The notes: generated by a model not told the origin, from the letters alone. Counted from the stretch's first letter, positions 1 to 8,596 are shown. The stretch: DNA of 12,222 nt from Alistipes sp. (GCA_017561105.1 JAFZDR010000092.1:1-12222); one strand, 5' to 3'. Made by a program: numbers and translations.

Positions 1-78
1 AGTCGATTTACGCGCGATAAGAAGAACAAGCAGGAGGATCACTCAAAGGGTGAAAAAGCGAAAAAGGATATACAATAA
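1..78 (+). CDS. C-terminal tail of an upstream gene (partial, unidentified)
   Basis: Frame 1 is open from the window edge to a TAA at 76-78 and gives 25 residues, ending KGEKAKKDIQ. The peptide is rich in Lys, Asp and Glu, as in the disordered tails of many proteins. It carries no recognisable motif, so no function can be given. Frame 2 is also open through 109 but encodes an Arg-rich peptide that would run into exbB, which is less plausible. The 27-nt gap to exbB is A-rich and has no promoter-like TAnnTTTG, so this gene may belong to the same transcript. Confidence 0.45.
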   Translation, partial: SRFTRDKKNKQEDHSKGEKAKKDIQ

Positions 79-105
79 TACAATAACTAATAAAACTAAA
101 AATTT

Positions 106-783
106 ATGATTAAACTTTTGCAAGCAGCTGATGTAGCGGTAGCCGCTACAGAGGCAGGAAAGATGTCCCTTTGGGAGTTGTTTAACAACGGAGGTTGGTT
201 GATGTGGGTATTGCTCTTGTTGGGCGGTGTTACCATCTTTATCTTCGTGGAGCGTTTTGTCGCTATCCAGCGTGCACAGCGCCTTGATATGCACTTTATG
301 AACCGTATTCGCGACTATGTGATGGATGGTAAGGTGCGTGAGGCTATCGCATTCTGCCACCACGAGAACACTCCTATTGCACGAATGATCGAGAAGGGTT
401 TGGAGCGTCTTGGTCGCCCTATGAGCGATGTTCAGAACGCAATCGAGAATGTTGCAAACTTGGAGGTCTCTAAGTTGGAGAACGGCTTGCCAACTCTTGC
501 AACTATCGCAGGTGGTGCTCCAATGATCGGATTCTTGGGTACTGTACTCGGTATGGTTAAGACCTTTATGGATATGTCGAATGCGGGCGGTACCGTGGAT
601 ATGGCATTGCTCTCGGGCGGTATGTATGTGGCCATGGTAACCACAGTTGGTGGTCTTATCGTAGGTATTCCTGCATACTTCGGCTACAACTACCTCGTAG
701 CTCGTATCGAGAAGTTGGTGTTCCGTATGGAGGCTAACTCTATCGCCTTTATGGATATTTTGAATCAACCTGTTCAAAAATAG
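106..783 (+). CDS. exbB: ExbB/TolQ/MotA-family proton channel protein
   Basis: This is the inner-membrane channel subunit of the TonB energising complex. With ExbD it conducts protons and drives TonB, which opens outer-membrane transporters. At 225 aa it has the usual family length. A first membrane helix lies at about residues 31-52. A cytoplasmic region at about 55-125 follows. Two further helices lie at about 128-155 and 172-197. The family signature is visible as GFLGTVLGM (142-150), and the third helix contains GGLIVGIPAYF. The ATG at 106 follows an A-rich leader without a Shine-Dalgarno sequence, normal for Bacteroidota. exbD starts 6 nt after the stop, and tonB follows, so TonB-type rather than Tol-type function is favoured. 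MotA/TolQ relatives share the fold, but the neighbours decide the call. Confidence 0.93.
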   Translation: MIKLLQAADVAVAATEAGKMSLWELFNNGGWLMWVLLLLGGVTIFIFVERFVAIQRAQRLDMHFMNRIRDYVMDGKVREAIAFCHHENTPIARMIEKGLERLGRPMSDVQNAIENVANLEVSKLENGLPTLATIAGGAPMIGFLGTVLGMVKTFMDMSNAGGTVDMALLSGGMYVAMVTTVGGLIVGIPAYFGYNYLVARIEKLVFRMEANSIAFMDILNQPVQK

Positions 784-789
784 TAAGCT

Positions 790-1194
790 ATGGCAATTAA
801 AAGAGGATCGAAGGTCGATAAGTCGTTCTCGTCATCGGCAATGACCGACCTTATGTTCCTTCTCCTGATATTTATGCTCATTGCAACTACCCTTATCAAC
901 CCTAATGCGTTGAAGTTGGAGTTGCCAAAGAGCTCAAATCAGTTGAAGGATAAGGCTATAACCACTGTCTCTATCGAGCAGAAAGGTGCGGATTACATCT
1001 ACTATGTCGAACTCGAGAAGGTTGCAGGCATTGCAGGTGTTGAGCGTGCATTGAAGAGCCGATTGGAGGGTCAGGAGCAGCCAACAGTTTCGTTGCACTG
1101 CGACAAGAAGGTGGCTGTTGATGAGGTTGTTAAGGTGATGAATATCGCCAAGGATAATGGTTACAGATTGATTCTGGCGACACAGGCTAAATAA
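790..1194 (+). CDS. exbD: ExbD/TolR-family biopolymer transport protein
   Basis: This is the partner of ExbB in the proton-driven inner-membrane motor. The 134-aa protein has the family layout: a short basic cytoplasmic start (MAIKRGSKVDK), one membrane helix at about residues 20-36, then a periplasmic domain. The Asp at residue 20, within SAMTDLMFLLLIF at the start of the helix, matches the conserved protonatable Asp of ExbD. The LKLELPKS stretch just after the helix is the usual family motif. The C-terminal part (about 57-132) has the alternating beta/alpha pattern of the ExbD periplasmic domain, with ILATQAK at the end. The gene lies 6 nt after exbB and 5 nt before tonB. TolR would be the alternative, but no other tol/pal genes are seen. 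Confidence 0.92.
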   Translation: MAIKRGSKVDKSFSSSAMTDLMFLLLIFMLIATTLINPNALKLELPKSSNQLKDKAITTVSIEQKGADYIYYVELEKVAGIAGVERALKSRLEGQEQPTVSLHCDKKVAVDEVVKVMNIAKDNGYRLILATQAK

Positions 1195-1199
1195 AGGGT

Positions 1200-1874
1200 A
1201 TGAGTTCAAAACACTTTGCATATATCTTCTCAGCACTCTATGTAGTGTTGCTTGCGGCGGTATTCCGTTTTGGCGAGATATCTATTCGTCCGAACGAACA
1301 GCCGCAGAGCGATATTATCTACATCGAGTATGTGAAGCCTGAACCACCCCCAAAGCCAAAACCAAAGCCGGTACCAAAGGTAAAGGAGGCCCCGCGCCAC
1401 GAAAATCTTGCTCCGCGCGACAATTCGCAGCAGGCGGCAGGCAAGGCCGAGGAGACTCGCACCGTAAATAAGCGTGCTCTCTTCAAGATGTCGAAGGATG
1501 GTGCCGATAAGCCTGCAAATGCGGGAAATCCATACGCAAAGCAGGATACCGTAACTACAGCAGCAGGTACAGGCGGAGGCTTAAACCCTATCGGCAACGA
1601 GATGTTGGATGAGGGTTTGCAGGGCCGCGGTCTTGTAGGATCGTTGCCACAACCGATCTATCCGTCTGGAAACAAGGGCGGAAAGGTTGTTGTGCGTGTG
1701 GCTGTAAATCAGTCGGGTGTGGTTACCGAGGCGTCGTATGAGCCTAAAGGCTCTACCACTTCGGATAAGGCGTTGGTTGATGCCGCTTTGGCTGCGGCGC
1801 GTAAGGCTCGATTTACCGAGAGTAAGGCGTTCGTTCAGGGTGGCCGAATAACCTATGTATTTAGAATGAAATAG
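1200..1874 (+). CDS. tonB: TonB-family energy transducer
   Basis: This protein spans the periplasm and passes energy from ExbBD to outer-membrane TonB-dependent transporters. The 224 aa show a single N-terminal membrane anchor (about residues 8-22), a Pro/Lys-rich stretch at 47-60 (KPEPPPKPKPKPVPK), a low-complexity linker (about 61-145), and a TonB C-terminal domain (about 150-224). The C-terminal domain is recognised from PIYPSGNKGGKVVVRVAVNQ, GVVTEASYEPKG and ALAAARKARF. The linker contains polar and Gly-rich segments but no second domain. It lies 5 nt after exbD and 7 nt before the DUF1573 gene, in one transcription unit. The convergent outer-membrane protein at 5319-8432 may be a client, but this is inference. 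Confidence 0.92.
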   Translation: MSSKHFAYIFSALYVVLLAAVFRFGEISIRPNEQPQSDIIYIEYVKPEPPPKPKPKPVPKVKEAPRHENLAPRDNSQQAAGKAEETRTVNKRALFKMSKDGADKPANAGNPYAKQDTVTTAAGTGGGLNPIGNEMLDEGLQGRGLVGSLPQPIYPSGNKGGKVVVRVAVNQSGVVTEASYEPKGSTTSDKALVDAALAAARKARFTESKAFVQGGRITYVFRMK

Positions 1875-1881
1875 AAGAAAT

Positions 1882-2277
1882 ATGATATTTCTGCTTATGC
1901 TTTTAGGCTTCGTGATGTCGGTATTGCCATTACGAGCAGAGGAGAAAAAGGAGTATAAAGGTGCGCATCTTAAGTTCGAGCAATCCGAGTACGACTTTGG
2001 TGAGATTTCGCGTCGCGGCGAGAATAAGAGTTGCGTCTTTCGCTTTGTGAATGACGGCAACGAACCACTTGTGATTCTTTCGGCCGCAACTTCGTGTTCT
2101 TGCTTGAAGGCCGACTTCTCGCGTAAACCCGTTGCTGTGGGTGCATCGGGCGAGATTAAACTTGTACTCGAGTCGAAGAAGGTTGATAAGGGTGTCTTCC
2201 ACAGAGTTATACAGATTAGTTCCACCTCGGTTGGCGGAACAGAAATTTTGACAATAAAGGGAATTTCAAAAGACTAA
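1882..2277 (+). CDS. DUF1573 domain protein, exported
   Basis: This is a small protein of 131 aa. Its hydrophobic start (about residues 1-19, MIFLLMLLGFVMSVLPLRA, then EEKK) reads as a signal peptide, so a periplasmic location is likely. The remainder is one DUF1573 domain, an immunoglobulin-like beta fold common in Bacteroidota. Its landmarks are the start FEQSEYDFGEI (32-42), the FRFVNDGNEPLVI segment (53-65) and the Cys pair SCSCLKADF (71-79). The domain's biochemical function is unknown. The gene sits between tonB (7 nt upstream) and korA (12 nt downstream), so it is co-transcribed with the Ton motor and KorAB. No membrane anchor or lipobox is seen. The first Met follows the tonB stop closely and gives a sensible signal peptide. 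Confidence 0.85.
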   Translation: MIFLLMLLGFVMSVLPLRAEEKKEYKGAHLKFEQSEYDFGEISRRGENKSCVFRFVNDGNEPLVILSAATSCSCLKADFSRKPVAVGASGEIKLVLESKKVDKGVFHRVIQISSTSVGGTEILTIKGISKD

Positions 2278-2289
2278 AATAGAGAAAAT

Positions 2290-4137
2290 ATGAGCGTTGT
2301 AATTCGTTTTTCGGGCGATTCGGGCGATGGAATGCAGATGGTAGGCAACCTCTTCTCGGAGAGTGCTGCATTTGCCGGATACGGAGTATTCACCTTCCCC
2401 GACTACCCTGCCGAAGTTCGTGCACCGCAAGGTACAGTAGCCGGTGTTTCGGGCTTCCAGGTACATTTCGATACTCAGGCAGTATCGCACCAGGGTGATA
2501 AGTGTGATGTCTTAGTGGCAATGAACGCCGCTGCATTGGTTGCACATCGCAAGTATGCAACTGCCAATGCACGCATAATTCTCGATAGCGACAACTTTAC
2601 GAAGGAGGCTGTCGAGAAGGTGGGCTACAACATCGAAACCATTGTCGAGAAGTTGCAACTCGGAGAGTGCGATATTATCGAGGCTCCCGTATCGCAGATG
2701 ACTCTCGATGCCGTGGTAGAGTTCGGACTCGACCGCAAGTCGGCTTTGAAGTGCCGTAATATGCTTGTGTTGGGCATTACGCTCGCCATGTACGACATCC
2801 CTTCGGAGTATGCAAAGAAGTTTATAAACAAGAAGTTTGGTGCGAAGAATGAACTCGTGAGCAAGGCTAATATCGCAGCTTTGGAGGCGGGCGAAAACTA
2901 TGCTAAGAACTCTCACCTCGTTGGTGAGCACCACTCCAAGGCTACAAATGCACTCCCTGCGGGTACTTATCGTTCTATAAATGGTAATCAGGCTGTAGCT
3001 TGGGGCTTTATTGCTGCTGCAGCGAAGAGTGGCCGACCTCTATTCTGCGGCTCCTACCCTATTACACCTGCTACAGGTATTTTGGAGGAGTTGGCAAAGC
3101 ATAAGGCTCTCGGCGTAAAGACAGTTCAGGCCGAGGATGAGATTGCAGGTATCTGTACTGCAATAGGTGCATCATTCGGAGGTGCTTTAGCAGTAACAAC
3201 AACTTCGGGTCCCGGTTTGGCTTTGAAGAGCGAGGCTCTCGGCTTGGCCGTTATGGCACAGATGCCACTCGTTGTGGTAGATGTTCAGCGTGGCGGTCCT
3301 TCGACAGGTCTGCCTACAAAGAGCGAGCAGGCCGATTTGTTGCAAGCACTGTATGGCCGCAATGGCGATTCACCGTTGGTGGTGTTGGTTGCAGACTCTC
3401 CTGCCGATTGCTTCGATAAGGCCTATTTGGCTGCGAAAATTGCGTTGGAGCGAATGATGCCTGTCGTGCTCTTGACCGATGCAAACCTCGCAAATGGTAC
3501 CGAGCCATGGCGTGTGAAGCGCGTGGCAGAGTTGGATGAGATTGTTCCACCAATCGTATCGCGTGAGGAGTTAGCCGAGAAGGCGGAGTGCTTTAACGAG
3601 CGCGGATTGTTCAATCCATATTCTGCAAACGAAAATCTTGCTCGTTATTGGGCTATACCTGGCGCAGAGGGCTTGGAACACCGACTCGGAGGTTTGGAAA
3701 AGCAGCCACGCATAGGTGCAATCTCTTATTCTCCGGAGGATCACGCCGCAATGGGAAAACTTCGTGCAGAGCGCGTTGAGCGAGTTGCCGATATGGTTGC
3801 ACCTATCGAGATTGAGGGTGCAAACGAGGGTGATTTGCTCGTTATAAGCTGGGGAAGTAATGTCGGTAAGGTTGCCGAGGCGGTTGCAAAGCTTTATGCC
3901 GAGGGTAAGCGTGTGGCTCACACTGCCGTTACGCTTGTAAATCCATTGCAACGCGGTGTTGTGGAGGCTATGGCTCATTACAAGCGCATCTTGGTATGCG
4001 AGAGCAATAGCGGACAGCTCGCATCACTGCTCCGTGCTGCTACAAATTACAGCAATATACACTCCTATGCAAGTATGGAGGCGCAACCATTCAATGTTGC
4101 AGAGTTGGTAGCTACAATTAACTTAAACTTGGACTAA
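2290..4137 (+). CDS. korA: 2-oxoacid:ferredoxin oxidoreductase, fused gamma-alpha subunit
   Basis: This is the alpha subunit of a CoA-dependent 2-oxoacid:ferredoxin oxidoreductase, probably acting on 2-oxoglutarate: 2-oxoglutarate + CoA + oxidised ferredoxin gives succinyl-CoA + CO2 + reduced ferredoxin, reversible in anaerobes. The 615 aa begin with the gamma domain (about 3-190), recognised from RFSGDSGDGMQMVGNLFSES and TFPDYPAEVRAPQGTVAG. The thiamine-diphosphate pyrimidine-side domain follows (about 230-410), with SYPITPATGILEE (255-267), TTSGPGLALKSEALGL and QRGGPSTGLPTKSEQADL. A transketolase-C-like domain lies at about 520-612. The gamma-alpha fusion is typical of Bacteroidota KorA. 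The korB ATG comes after a single base, so the two subunits are probably translationally coupled. Substrate choice (2-oxoglutarate versus another 2-oxoacid) is inferred from the family, not proven by the sequence. Confidence 0.92.
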   Translation: MSVVIRFSGDSGDGMQMVGNLFSESAAFAGYGVFTFPDYPAEVRAPQGTVAGVSGFQVHFDTQAVSHQGDKCDVLVAMNAAALVAHRKYATANARIILDSDNFTKEAVEKVGYNIETIVEKLQLGECDIIEAPVSQMTLDAVVEFGLDRKSALKCRNMLVLGITLAMYDIPSEYAKKFINKKFGAKNELVSKANIAALEAGENYAKNSHLVGEHHSKATNALPAGTYRSINGNQAVAWGFIAAAAKSGRPLFCGSYPITPATGILEELAKHKALGVKTVQAEDEIAGICTAIGASFGGALAVTTTSGPGLALKSEALGLAVMAQMPLVVVDVQRGGPSTGLPTKSEQADLLQALYGRNGDSPLVVLVADSPADCFDKAYLAAKIALERMMPVVLLTDANLANGTEPWRVKRVAELDEIVPPIVSREELAEKAECFNERGLFNPYSANENLARYWAIPGAEGLEHRLGGLEKQPRIGAISYSPEDHAAMGKLRAERVERVADMVAPIEIEGANEGDLLVISWGSNVGKVAEAVAKLYAEGKRVAHTAVTLVNPLQRGVVEAMAHYKRILVCESNSGQLASLLRAATNYSNIHSYASMEAQPFNVAELVATINLNLD

Positions 4138-4138
4138 A

Positions 4139-5167
4139 ATGGCAAAGATAGAATATACCCCAAACGATTTTCGTAATGGCAATGCCGTAAAGTGGTGCGC
4201 AGGATGTGGCGACCATGCCATCTTCAACTCGGTGTTGAAGGCTTTGCCTGAGGTCGCTGAACGACTCGATATTCCACGCGAGAACTTTGCATTTATCTCG
4301 GGTATCGGCTGCTCGTCGCGATTTGTTTACTATATGAATACCTACGGCTTCCACACTATCCATGGCCGTGCTGCAGCTATCGCTACAGGTCTAAAGACAG
4401 CTCGTCCCGATCTTTCGGTATGGGTATGCTCGGGCGATGGCGACTCGTTGGCTATTGGTGGTAACCACTTTATCCACGCTTGCCGTAGAAATATCAACCT
4501 GAATTTGATCCTCTTCAATAATGAGATCTACGGTTTGACCAAAGGTCAATACTCCCCTACTTCGAAGCTCGGTAAGGTCACTAAGACCTCGCCATTCGGA
4601 ACAGTCGAGGAGCCATTCTCGCCGGCAGTATTGGCCATTGGCGCGAAGGCTTCGTTTGTGGCTCGTACGATAGATATGGAGCTCGATTTGACTAAGGAGA
4701 TGCTTGTCGAGGGCGCCTGCCATAAGGGTATGGCTGTTACCGAGGCGTTGGTAAACTGCGTTATCTTCAACCATAAGACCCACGCCGACTATGCCGATAC
4801 GAAGGCTATCCGCGAGGAGCGCACCATTCGCCTTCGTCATGGCGAGAAGATGCTCTTTGGTGCGAACAAGGAGAAGGGTTTGGTGCTCGACGGTTTGCGA
4901 TTGAAGGTTGTTACCCTTGGTGAGGATGGCTATACCATTGACGATGTACTGACACACGATGCACACTGCGAGGATACTGCCTTGCACACCATGTTGGCAT
5001 CGATGCGCTATCCTGAGTATCCGGTTGCGGTTGGTGTAATTCGCGATGTTCAGCGTGCAACTTACGATGACGAGGTGGCTCGCCAAATCAGCGAACAGCA
5101 ACAGCGTGAGCCGGGCAAAACTGCCGACGACCTCTTCTTCGGTGGCGAAACCTGGAAGGTTGAGTAA
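4139..5167 (+). CDS. korB: 2-oxoacid:ferredoxin oxidoreductase, beta subunit
   Basis: This subunit binds thiamine diphosphate and one [4Fe-4S] cluster and completes the KorAB enzyme. In its 342 aa, Cys20 and Cys23 (WCAGCGDH), Cys58 (SGIGCSSR) and probably Cys207 (VNCVIFN) fit the four cluster ligands of the family. The thiamine-diphosphate/magnesium motif runs from GDGD (99-102) to NNEIYGLTKGQ (127-137). HGRAAAIATG (75-84) is also diagnostic. The C-terminal tail (about 300-342) is hydrophilic and ends in FFGGETWKVE. No ferredoxin gene is nearby. The gene is the last in the operon; a strong terminator follows 106 nt after its stop. Confidence 0.93.
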   Translation: MAKIEYTPNDFRNGNAVKWCAGCGDHAIFNSVLKALPEVAERLDIPRENFAFISGIGCSSRFVYYMNTYGFHTIHGRAAAIATGLKTARPDLSVWVCSGDGDSLAIGGNHFIHACRRNINLNLILFNNEIYGLTKGQYSPTSKLGKVTKTSPFGTVEEPFSPAVLAIGAKASFVARTIDMELDLTKEMLVEGACHKGMAVTEALVNCVIFNHKTHADYADTKAIREERTIRLRHGEKMLFGANKEKGLVLDGLRLKVVTLGEDGYTIDDVLTHDAHCEDTALHTMLASMRYPEYPVAVGVIRDVQRATYDDEVARQISEQQQREPGKTADDLFFGGETWKVE

Positions 5168-5220
5168 AGCAATCGGTAACTCCGCAAGTGGTCAAGGCGC
5201 AACAAATTAAGGGTTGTTAG

Positions 5221-5254
5221 CGGCTATTAGGGGCTATTAGGGGCTATTAGGGGC
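5221..5254. repeat. 10-nt tandem repeat between korB and the terminator
   Basis: The unit GGGCTATTAG occurs three times in a row with one first-base change (C in the first copy), followed by GGGC of a partial fourth. It lies in the 151-nt gap between korB and the convergent gene and is otherwise unexplained. It may be replication slippage. Confidence 0.8.
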
Positions 5255-5273
5255 GCGACAGAAACTGATTTGT

Positions 5274-5317
5274 AAAAGAGAATGCCGAGCAGATCTTTCT
5301 GCTCGGCATTCTCTTTT
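5274..5317. terminator. Bidirectional intrinsic terminator between convergent genes
   Basis: A perfect 20-bp inverted repeat (5274-5293 with 5298-5317) encloses a TCTT loop. The arms begin AAAAGAG and end CTCTTTT, so each strand ends its stem in a T run. This is the standard layout of a terminator that works both ways. It serves the korB operon on the plus strand and the outer-membrane protein gene on the minus strand. The minus-strand stop codon is at 5319-5321, only one base from the stem. Confidence 0.92.
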
Positions 5318-5318
5318 A

Positions 5319-8300
5319 TTAGAAGTTGCGACTATAGCTGCCCTGTCTGCCCATTCCGTTCATACCTCCTCGGTGTGTGCGATTGCTCTTGCCGTCCATA
5401 CCTTCGTAGTCGGATATGTTACGCGATGCGTTCTTTCCAAAGTGGCGCAAGTTGTATACAAACTGCACCATTACATAGCGACCAATGGTGCTGTTTATGG
5501 TGTTGCGCGTATATCCTGAGCCAATCGAGCGATTGAAGGCCTGATTTTGGTTGAAGATATCGTTTACGCCAATAAGCACCTCACCTCGCTTATTCTTGAA
5601 TACCTGCTTGCCGAGATATAGGTTACAGAGGATATACTGCTCGTTATAGCTGTTTGTGAAGCCGATATATTGGTGATACTCGGCATTTGCCGTAAGTGTG
5701 AAACCTGCGCCAAAGATCCACTTCACGGATGCCGAAGCCGTCTGTCGGAAGTAGTTGTTTATGGTGTTGTCGCCATATGACGACTTTGCAAGACTACTCC
5801 ACGCCTGGTTGTATGTTCCACGCCACGCCACCGTAAAGTCGATATTCTCCGATATGTTACTGCCCAATGCAAGACGGAAGGTGTAGCCTATGTTGTTGGT
5901 CTTGTTTATCGAGTAGTTGTGTGTTGCGACATTCTCGAGTAACTCGGCTTGAGAGCTTCCTGCATCATAAACGGCACTTGGCGTTACTGCGTAGTTCACA
6001 TTTGCAGCCATATTGAGGTTACACTTCATAAACGGCAATGGCACGCCATACGATACATTTGCACGCACCGACCACAATCCGTCGATATTCTCGTAAGAGG
6101 TAATCTGTGTCGGGCGATACGCCTTGCCATTTTCATCTGTAGGGATTGCTATGCCGTTCATATCAGGTGGCAATGCCCAACCGCGCGAGTTGTAGAGCGT
6201 AGAGCCCGATATCGCATTCTGGTAGTATTCTCCGCGCAACATAACCATAAAGGTCTGTCCCTTGTCGGGGAGCGACAGAATATATCGGATACTTCCCGAG
6301 TGTGAATACTCCGGCGCAAGATTGCTGTTGCCTATGCTTATGCGATTAGGCGACGATACATCGAAGATGTTGTGCAGCTGCGTTACACTCGGAGCCTCCG
6401 AGTCGGAACGGAACTGAATACGCAGCGAGTTCTGCTTGTTGAAGGCGTAGCGGAACATCGCGTGGTATTGCGGAGCGTGATACTGCTTATCTACAAGGCT
6501 CGATACATTGTTGCCATTCTCGAAAGTGCCATAGCGCGAGAGATTTTCGTACAGAATGCGCAAAACGAGCGTATTGCGATTCTTGGAGTAACGAATACCC
6601 GGGCCTACACGATGTGTGAGGGTGTTGGTTGCTGAATTTATGGATAGTGCACCTATCGGGCGAGTATTGTCGTGGGTGAAATCGCTATTTGTGTACCACG
6701 CCTCCTGCTCCTTCGATTGGTTGCGATATGTGAAGTTGTATTGGAACGATAAGGTCCAATTGCGGGCTATAGGCTCGTTGTAGTTTACTCCTCCGCGTAT
6801 ATTATAAGTATAGGTAGGAACATTGATATACTCATATACAGGGTCGAACATAATACTTGAGTTGCGCATATCTTGCCACACTTTGCCTTCGCCAAAGTAG
6901 GCGTTGTAGAGCGAGTCGTAGCGTGCATCGTCGTATGGAATAGCCTTGGCGTTGTTCTCCATAATATGTCGTGTGGCACGATTGTCGCGATATCCCGCAC
7001 GCGCAGTTATGGTCATAGTACGACCCGGAGCACCCAATCGCAGACGATACTGCAAGAACTCGTTGGCGTTGATACCTCGCATGCGATTTTCGCTCGAACG
7101 GGCATTGTAGGCGAGCGAGCGGAACGCAATATCCTCCATTCCTACGGTGTCGAGGTCGGTGTCGTTATTCGAGTAGCCTTCGGTTGTAGTCTGCGGACGA
7201 TGTCCCTGATAGCTCACGGTAGTACGCGATGTGAGCTGCATTGTGCGCGAAATTTTCCAATCGAGTCGCGCGTTAAGACGGTGGTTATTATTTATCTTGT
7301 GCGACTCGGAGTGGGAATAGCTTGTGCCATAAGGTGCAGGATATTCGTGCCACGACTCCACCTCGGAGATGTTGCGCGTGTTGGTGTTGTTGAAGAAGTA
7401 ACTACCCTGGAACTTTACCTGCTTACGCCTACCCCATGTGTCGTTGTAGTTTACGCCTACGGCATTTACAAGTGCAACACCCGCTTGTGGGCGTACCATA
7501 AATTGATTGCTGCTACCTCTACCCCCGCGTCCCGACGCTGAACTCACACCCAACAAATCCTCGAACGAAAAGTTCTGTCGGTTGATGTTGTTGAAAAGTC
7601 CCAATACGGTGATTTTCCGCTTGTTGTGGAATGAGTTGATATTTCCGCCGGCGAGGTATTTAGGGTTGAATGATGCCTTGTCGGTTTCGGGCTGCCAGCC
7701 TAAACCCGCATAGACCTTTCCGAACTGTCCGTTACGCATCTTCTTCTTGGTAACGAAGTTTATCGCCTTGTAGCTGTCGCCGTCGTCAATGCCCGAAAAC
7801 TCCGCCTCGTCGCTCAACTTGTCGAACACCTCCACCTTGTCGATAATCTCGGCAGGGAGGGTGTTTATCGCCATTGTAACATCGTCGCCAAAGAACTCGT
7901 CGCCATCGACAAAGACCTTCTTTACCTGCTCGCCCTGCACCTCGACTTTGCCCTCTTCAACTACGATGCCCGGCATCTTTGAAAGCAACTTCTCGGCCTC
8001 GGCATCCTTGGTGGTCTTGAAGGCTGCTGCATTATATATCAGCGTGTCGGCATTCTGCGTTGTGCGGAACTGCTGCACCTCCTTAACCACTGCATCGATC
8101 TTGGTTGCCGACTCGCGCAAATAGATCTTGCCCAATTCTACAACTTTCTGGTTTGCAGTGCATTTGAATGTTTTGTCCGAGTAACCTATGAATGATGCAG
8201 TTACGGAGTATTCACCCATCGGCACTGTAAACTCCATATAGCCGTCTCGCCCCGATGTGTAGTAGCACTTCTCTTGCGGCTCAGATGCGGGCGCAACCTC

Positions 8301-8432
8301 TACAACCGCACCTTGCAGTGGCTGTTTCGATTGCTCGTCGAGGAGATAGAATATAACTTTTGATCTGTGTTGAGCCATTGCAGTAGTCACGCAAAGGATC
8401 ATAAATAGAAATGCTAAGCAGAGTCGTTTCAT
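5319..8432 (-). CDS. Outer-membrane beta-barrel protein of the TonB-dependent receptor type
   Basis: This is a 1037-aa outer-membrane protein. Residues 1-20 form a signal peptide (hydrophobic core, cut after AMA, mature start QHRSK). About 24-108 is a carboxypeptidase-regulatory-like beta domain (GAVVEVAPAS, GYMEFTVPMGEYSVTASFIGY). About 120-230 is plug-like, with ADTLIYNAAAFKTTKDAEAE, LLSKMPGIVV, VFVDGDEFFGDD and AEIIDKVEVFDKLSDEAEF. From about 235 to 1000 there are long alternating beta strands rich in Tyr, Asn and Arg, as in a large barrel. A Gly/Met/Arg/Ser-rich tail ends in an aromatic residue (NF). This arrangement fits the Bacteroidota OMP beta-barrel (PF14905-like) relatives of TonB-dependent receptors. 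No SusD-like partner is adjacent and the substrate is unknown. A TATCTTTG promoter element lies 25 nt upstream of the ATG. Confidence 0.88.
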   Translation of the reverse strand: MKRLCLAFLFMILCVTTAMAQHRSKVIFYLLDEQSKQPLQGAVVEVAPASEPQEKCYYTSGRDGYMEFTVPMGEYSVTASFIGYSDKTFKCTANQKVVELGKIYLRESATKIDAVVKEVQQFRTTQNADTLIYNAAAFKTTKDAEAEKLLSKMPGIVVEEGKVEVQGEQVKKVFVDGDEFFGDDVTMAINTLPAEIIDKVEVFDKLSDEAEFSGIDDGDSYKAINFVTKKKMRNGQFGKVYAGLGWQPETDKASFNPKYLAGGNINSFHNKRKITVLGLFNNINRQNFSFEDLLGVSSASGRGGRGSSNQFMVRPQAGVALVNAVGVNYNDTWGRRKQVKFQGSYFFNNTNTRNISEVESWHEYPAPYGTSYSHSESHKINNNHRLNARLDWKISRTMQLTSRTTVSYQGHRPQTTTEGYSNNDTDLDTVGMEDIAFRSLAYNARSSENRMRGINANEFLQYRLRLGAPGRTMTITARAGYRDNRATRHIMENNAKAIPYDDARYDSLYNAYFGEGKVWQDMRNSSIMFDPVYEYINVPTYTYNIRGGVNYNEPIARNWTLSFQYNFTYRNQSKEQEAWYTNSDFTHDNTRPIGALSINSATNTLTHRVGPGIRYSKNRNTLVLRILYENLSRYGTFENGNNVSSLVDKQYHAPQYHAMFRYAFNKQNSLRIQFRSDSEAPSVTQLHNIFDVSSPNRISIGNSNLAPEYSHSGSIRYILSLPDKGQTFMVMLRGEYYQNAISGSTLYNSRGWALPPDMNGIAIPTDENGKAYRPTQITSYENIDGLWSVRANVSYGVPLPFMKCNLNMAANVNYAVTPSAVYDAGSSQAELLENVATHNYSINKTNNIGYTFRLALGSNISENIDFTVAWRGTYNQAWSSLAKSSYGDNTINNYFRQTASASVKWIFGAGFTLTANAEYHQYIGFTNSYNEQYILCNLYLGKQVFKNKRGEVLIGVNDIFNQNQAFNRSIGSGYTRNTINSTIGRYVMVQFVYNLRHFGKNASRNISDYEGMDGKSNRTHRGGMNGMGRQGSYSRNF

Positions 8433-8456
8433 TCTGTTGGGCCGTTTTTATACTTA

Positions 8457-8464
8457 CAAAGATA
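8457..8464 (-). promoter_or_regulatory. Promoter -7 element for the outer-membrane protein gene
   Basis: The minus strand reads TATCTTTG, an exact match to the Bacteroidota -7 consensus TAnnTTTG. It would give a 5' leader of about 20 nt before the ATG at 8432. The -33 element is poor (GTTT at 8484-8487, 19-nt spacer). Confidence 0.6.
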
Positions 8465-8567
8465 TAAATTTAACAAAAAGGTTAAACTATTTTTGGCGAA
8501 TCGCCCGATTTGTGGGGTGAAATGACGAAAGAAAGCGAAAATACCTGTAATTGTCAATTATATTTCG

Positions 8568-8575
8568 TACTTTTG
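8568..8575 (+). promoter_or_regulatory. Promoter -7 element for the cvfB-like gene
   Basis: The sequence TACTTTTG matches TAnnTTTG and lies 21 nt before the ATG at 8597. The -33 region is weak (CTG at 8545-8547 with a 20-nt spacer). A 13-nt palindrome, TAATTGTCAATTA at 8548-8560, lies just upstream of the -7 box and could be an operator. Confidence 0.65.
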
Positions 8576-8596
8576 CAGCGCAAAAAGATAAGATAG

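Noticed and set aside
43..777. A 244-aa minus-strand frame opposite exbB
   Set aside because: It is rich in His, Cys and Thr, without domain features, and mirrors a clear ExbB coding sequence.
5282..5536. An 84-aa plus-strand frame starting in the terminator
   Set aside because: It begins within the left arm of the hairpin, is Cys/Ser-rich, and is antisense to the end of the outer-membrane protein gene.
6873..7541. A 222-aa plus-strand frame opposite the outer-membrane protein gene
   Set aside because: It has unusual composition (many Val, Arg, Cys) and is antisense to a well-supported beta-barrel gene.
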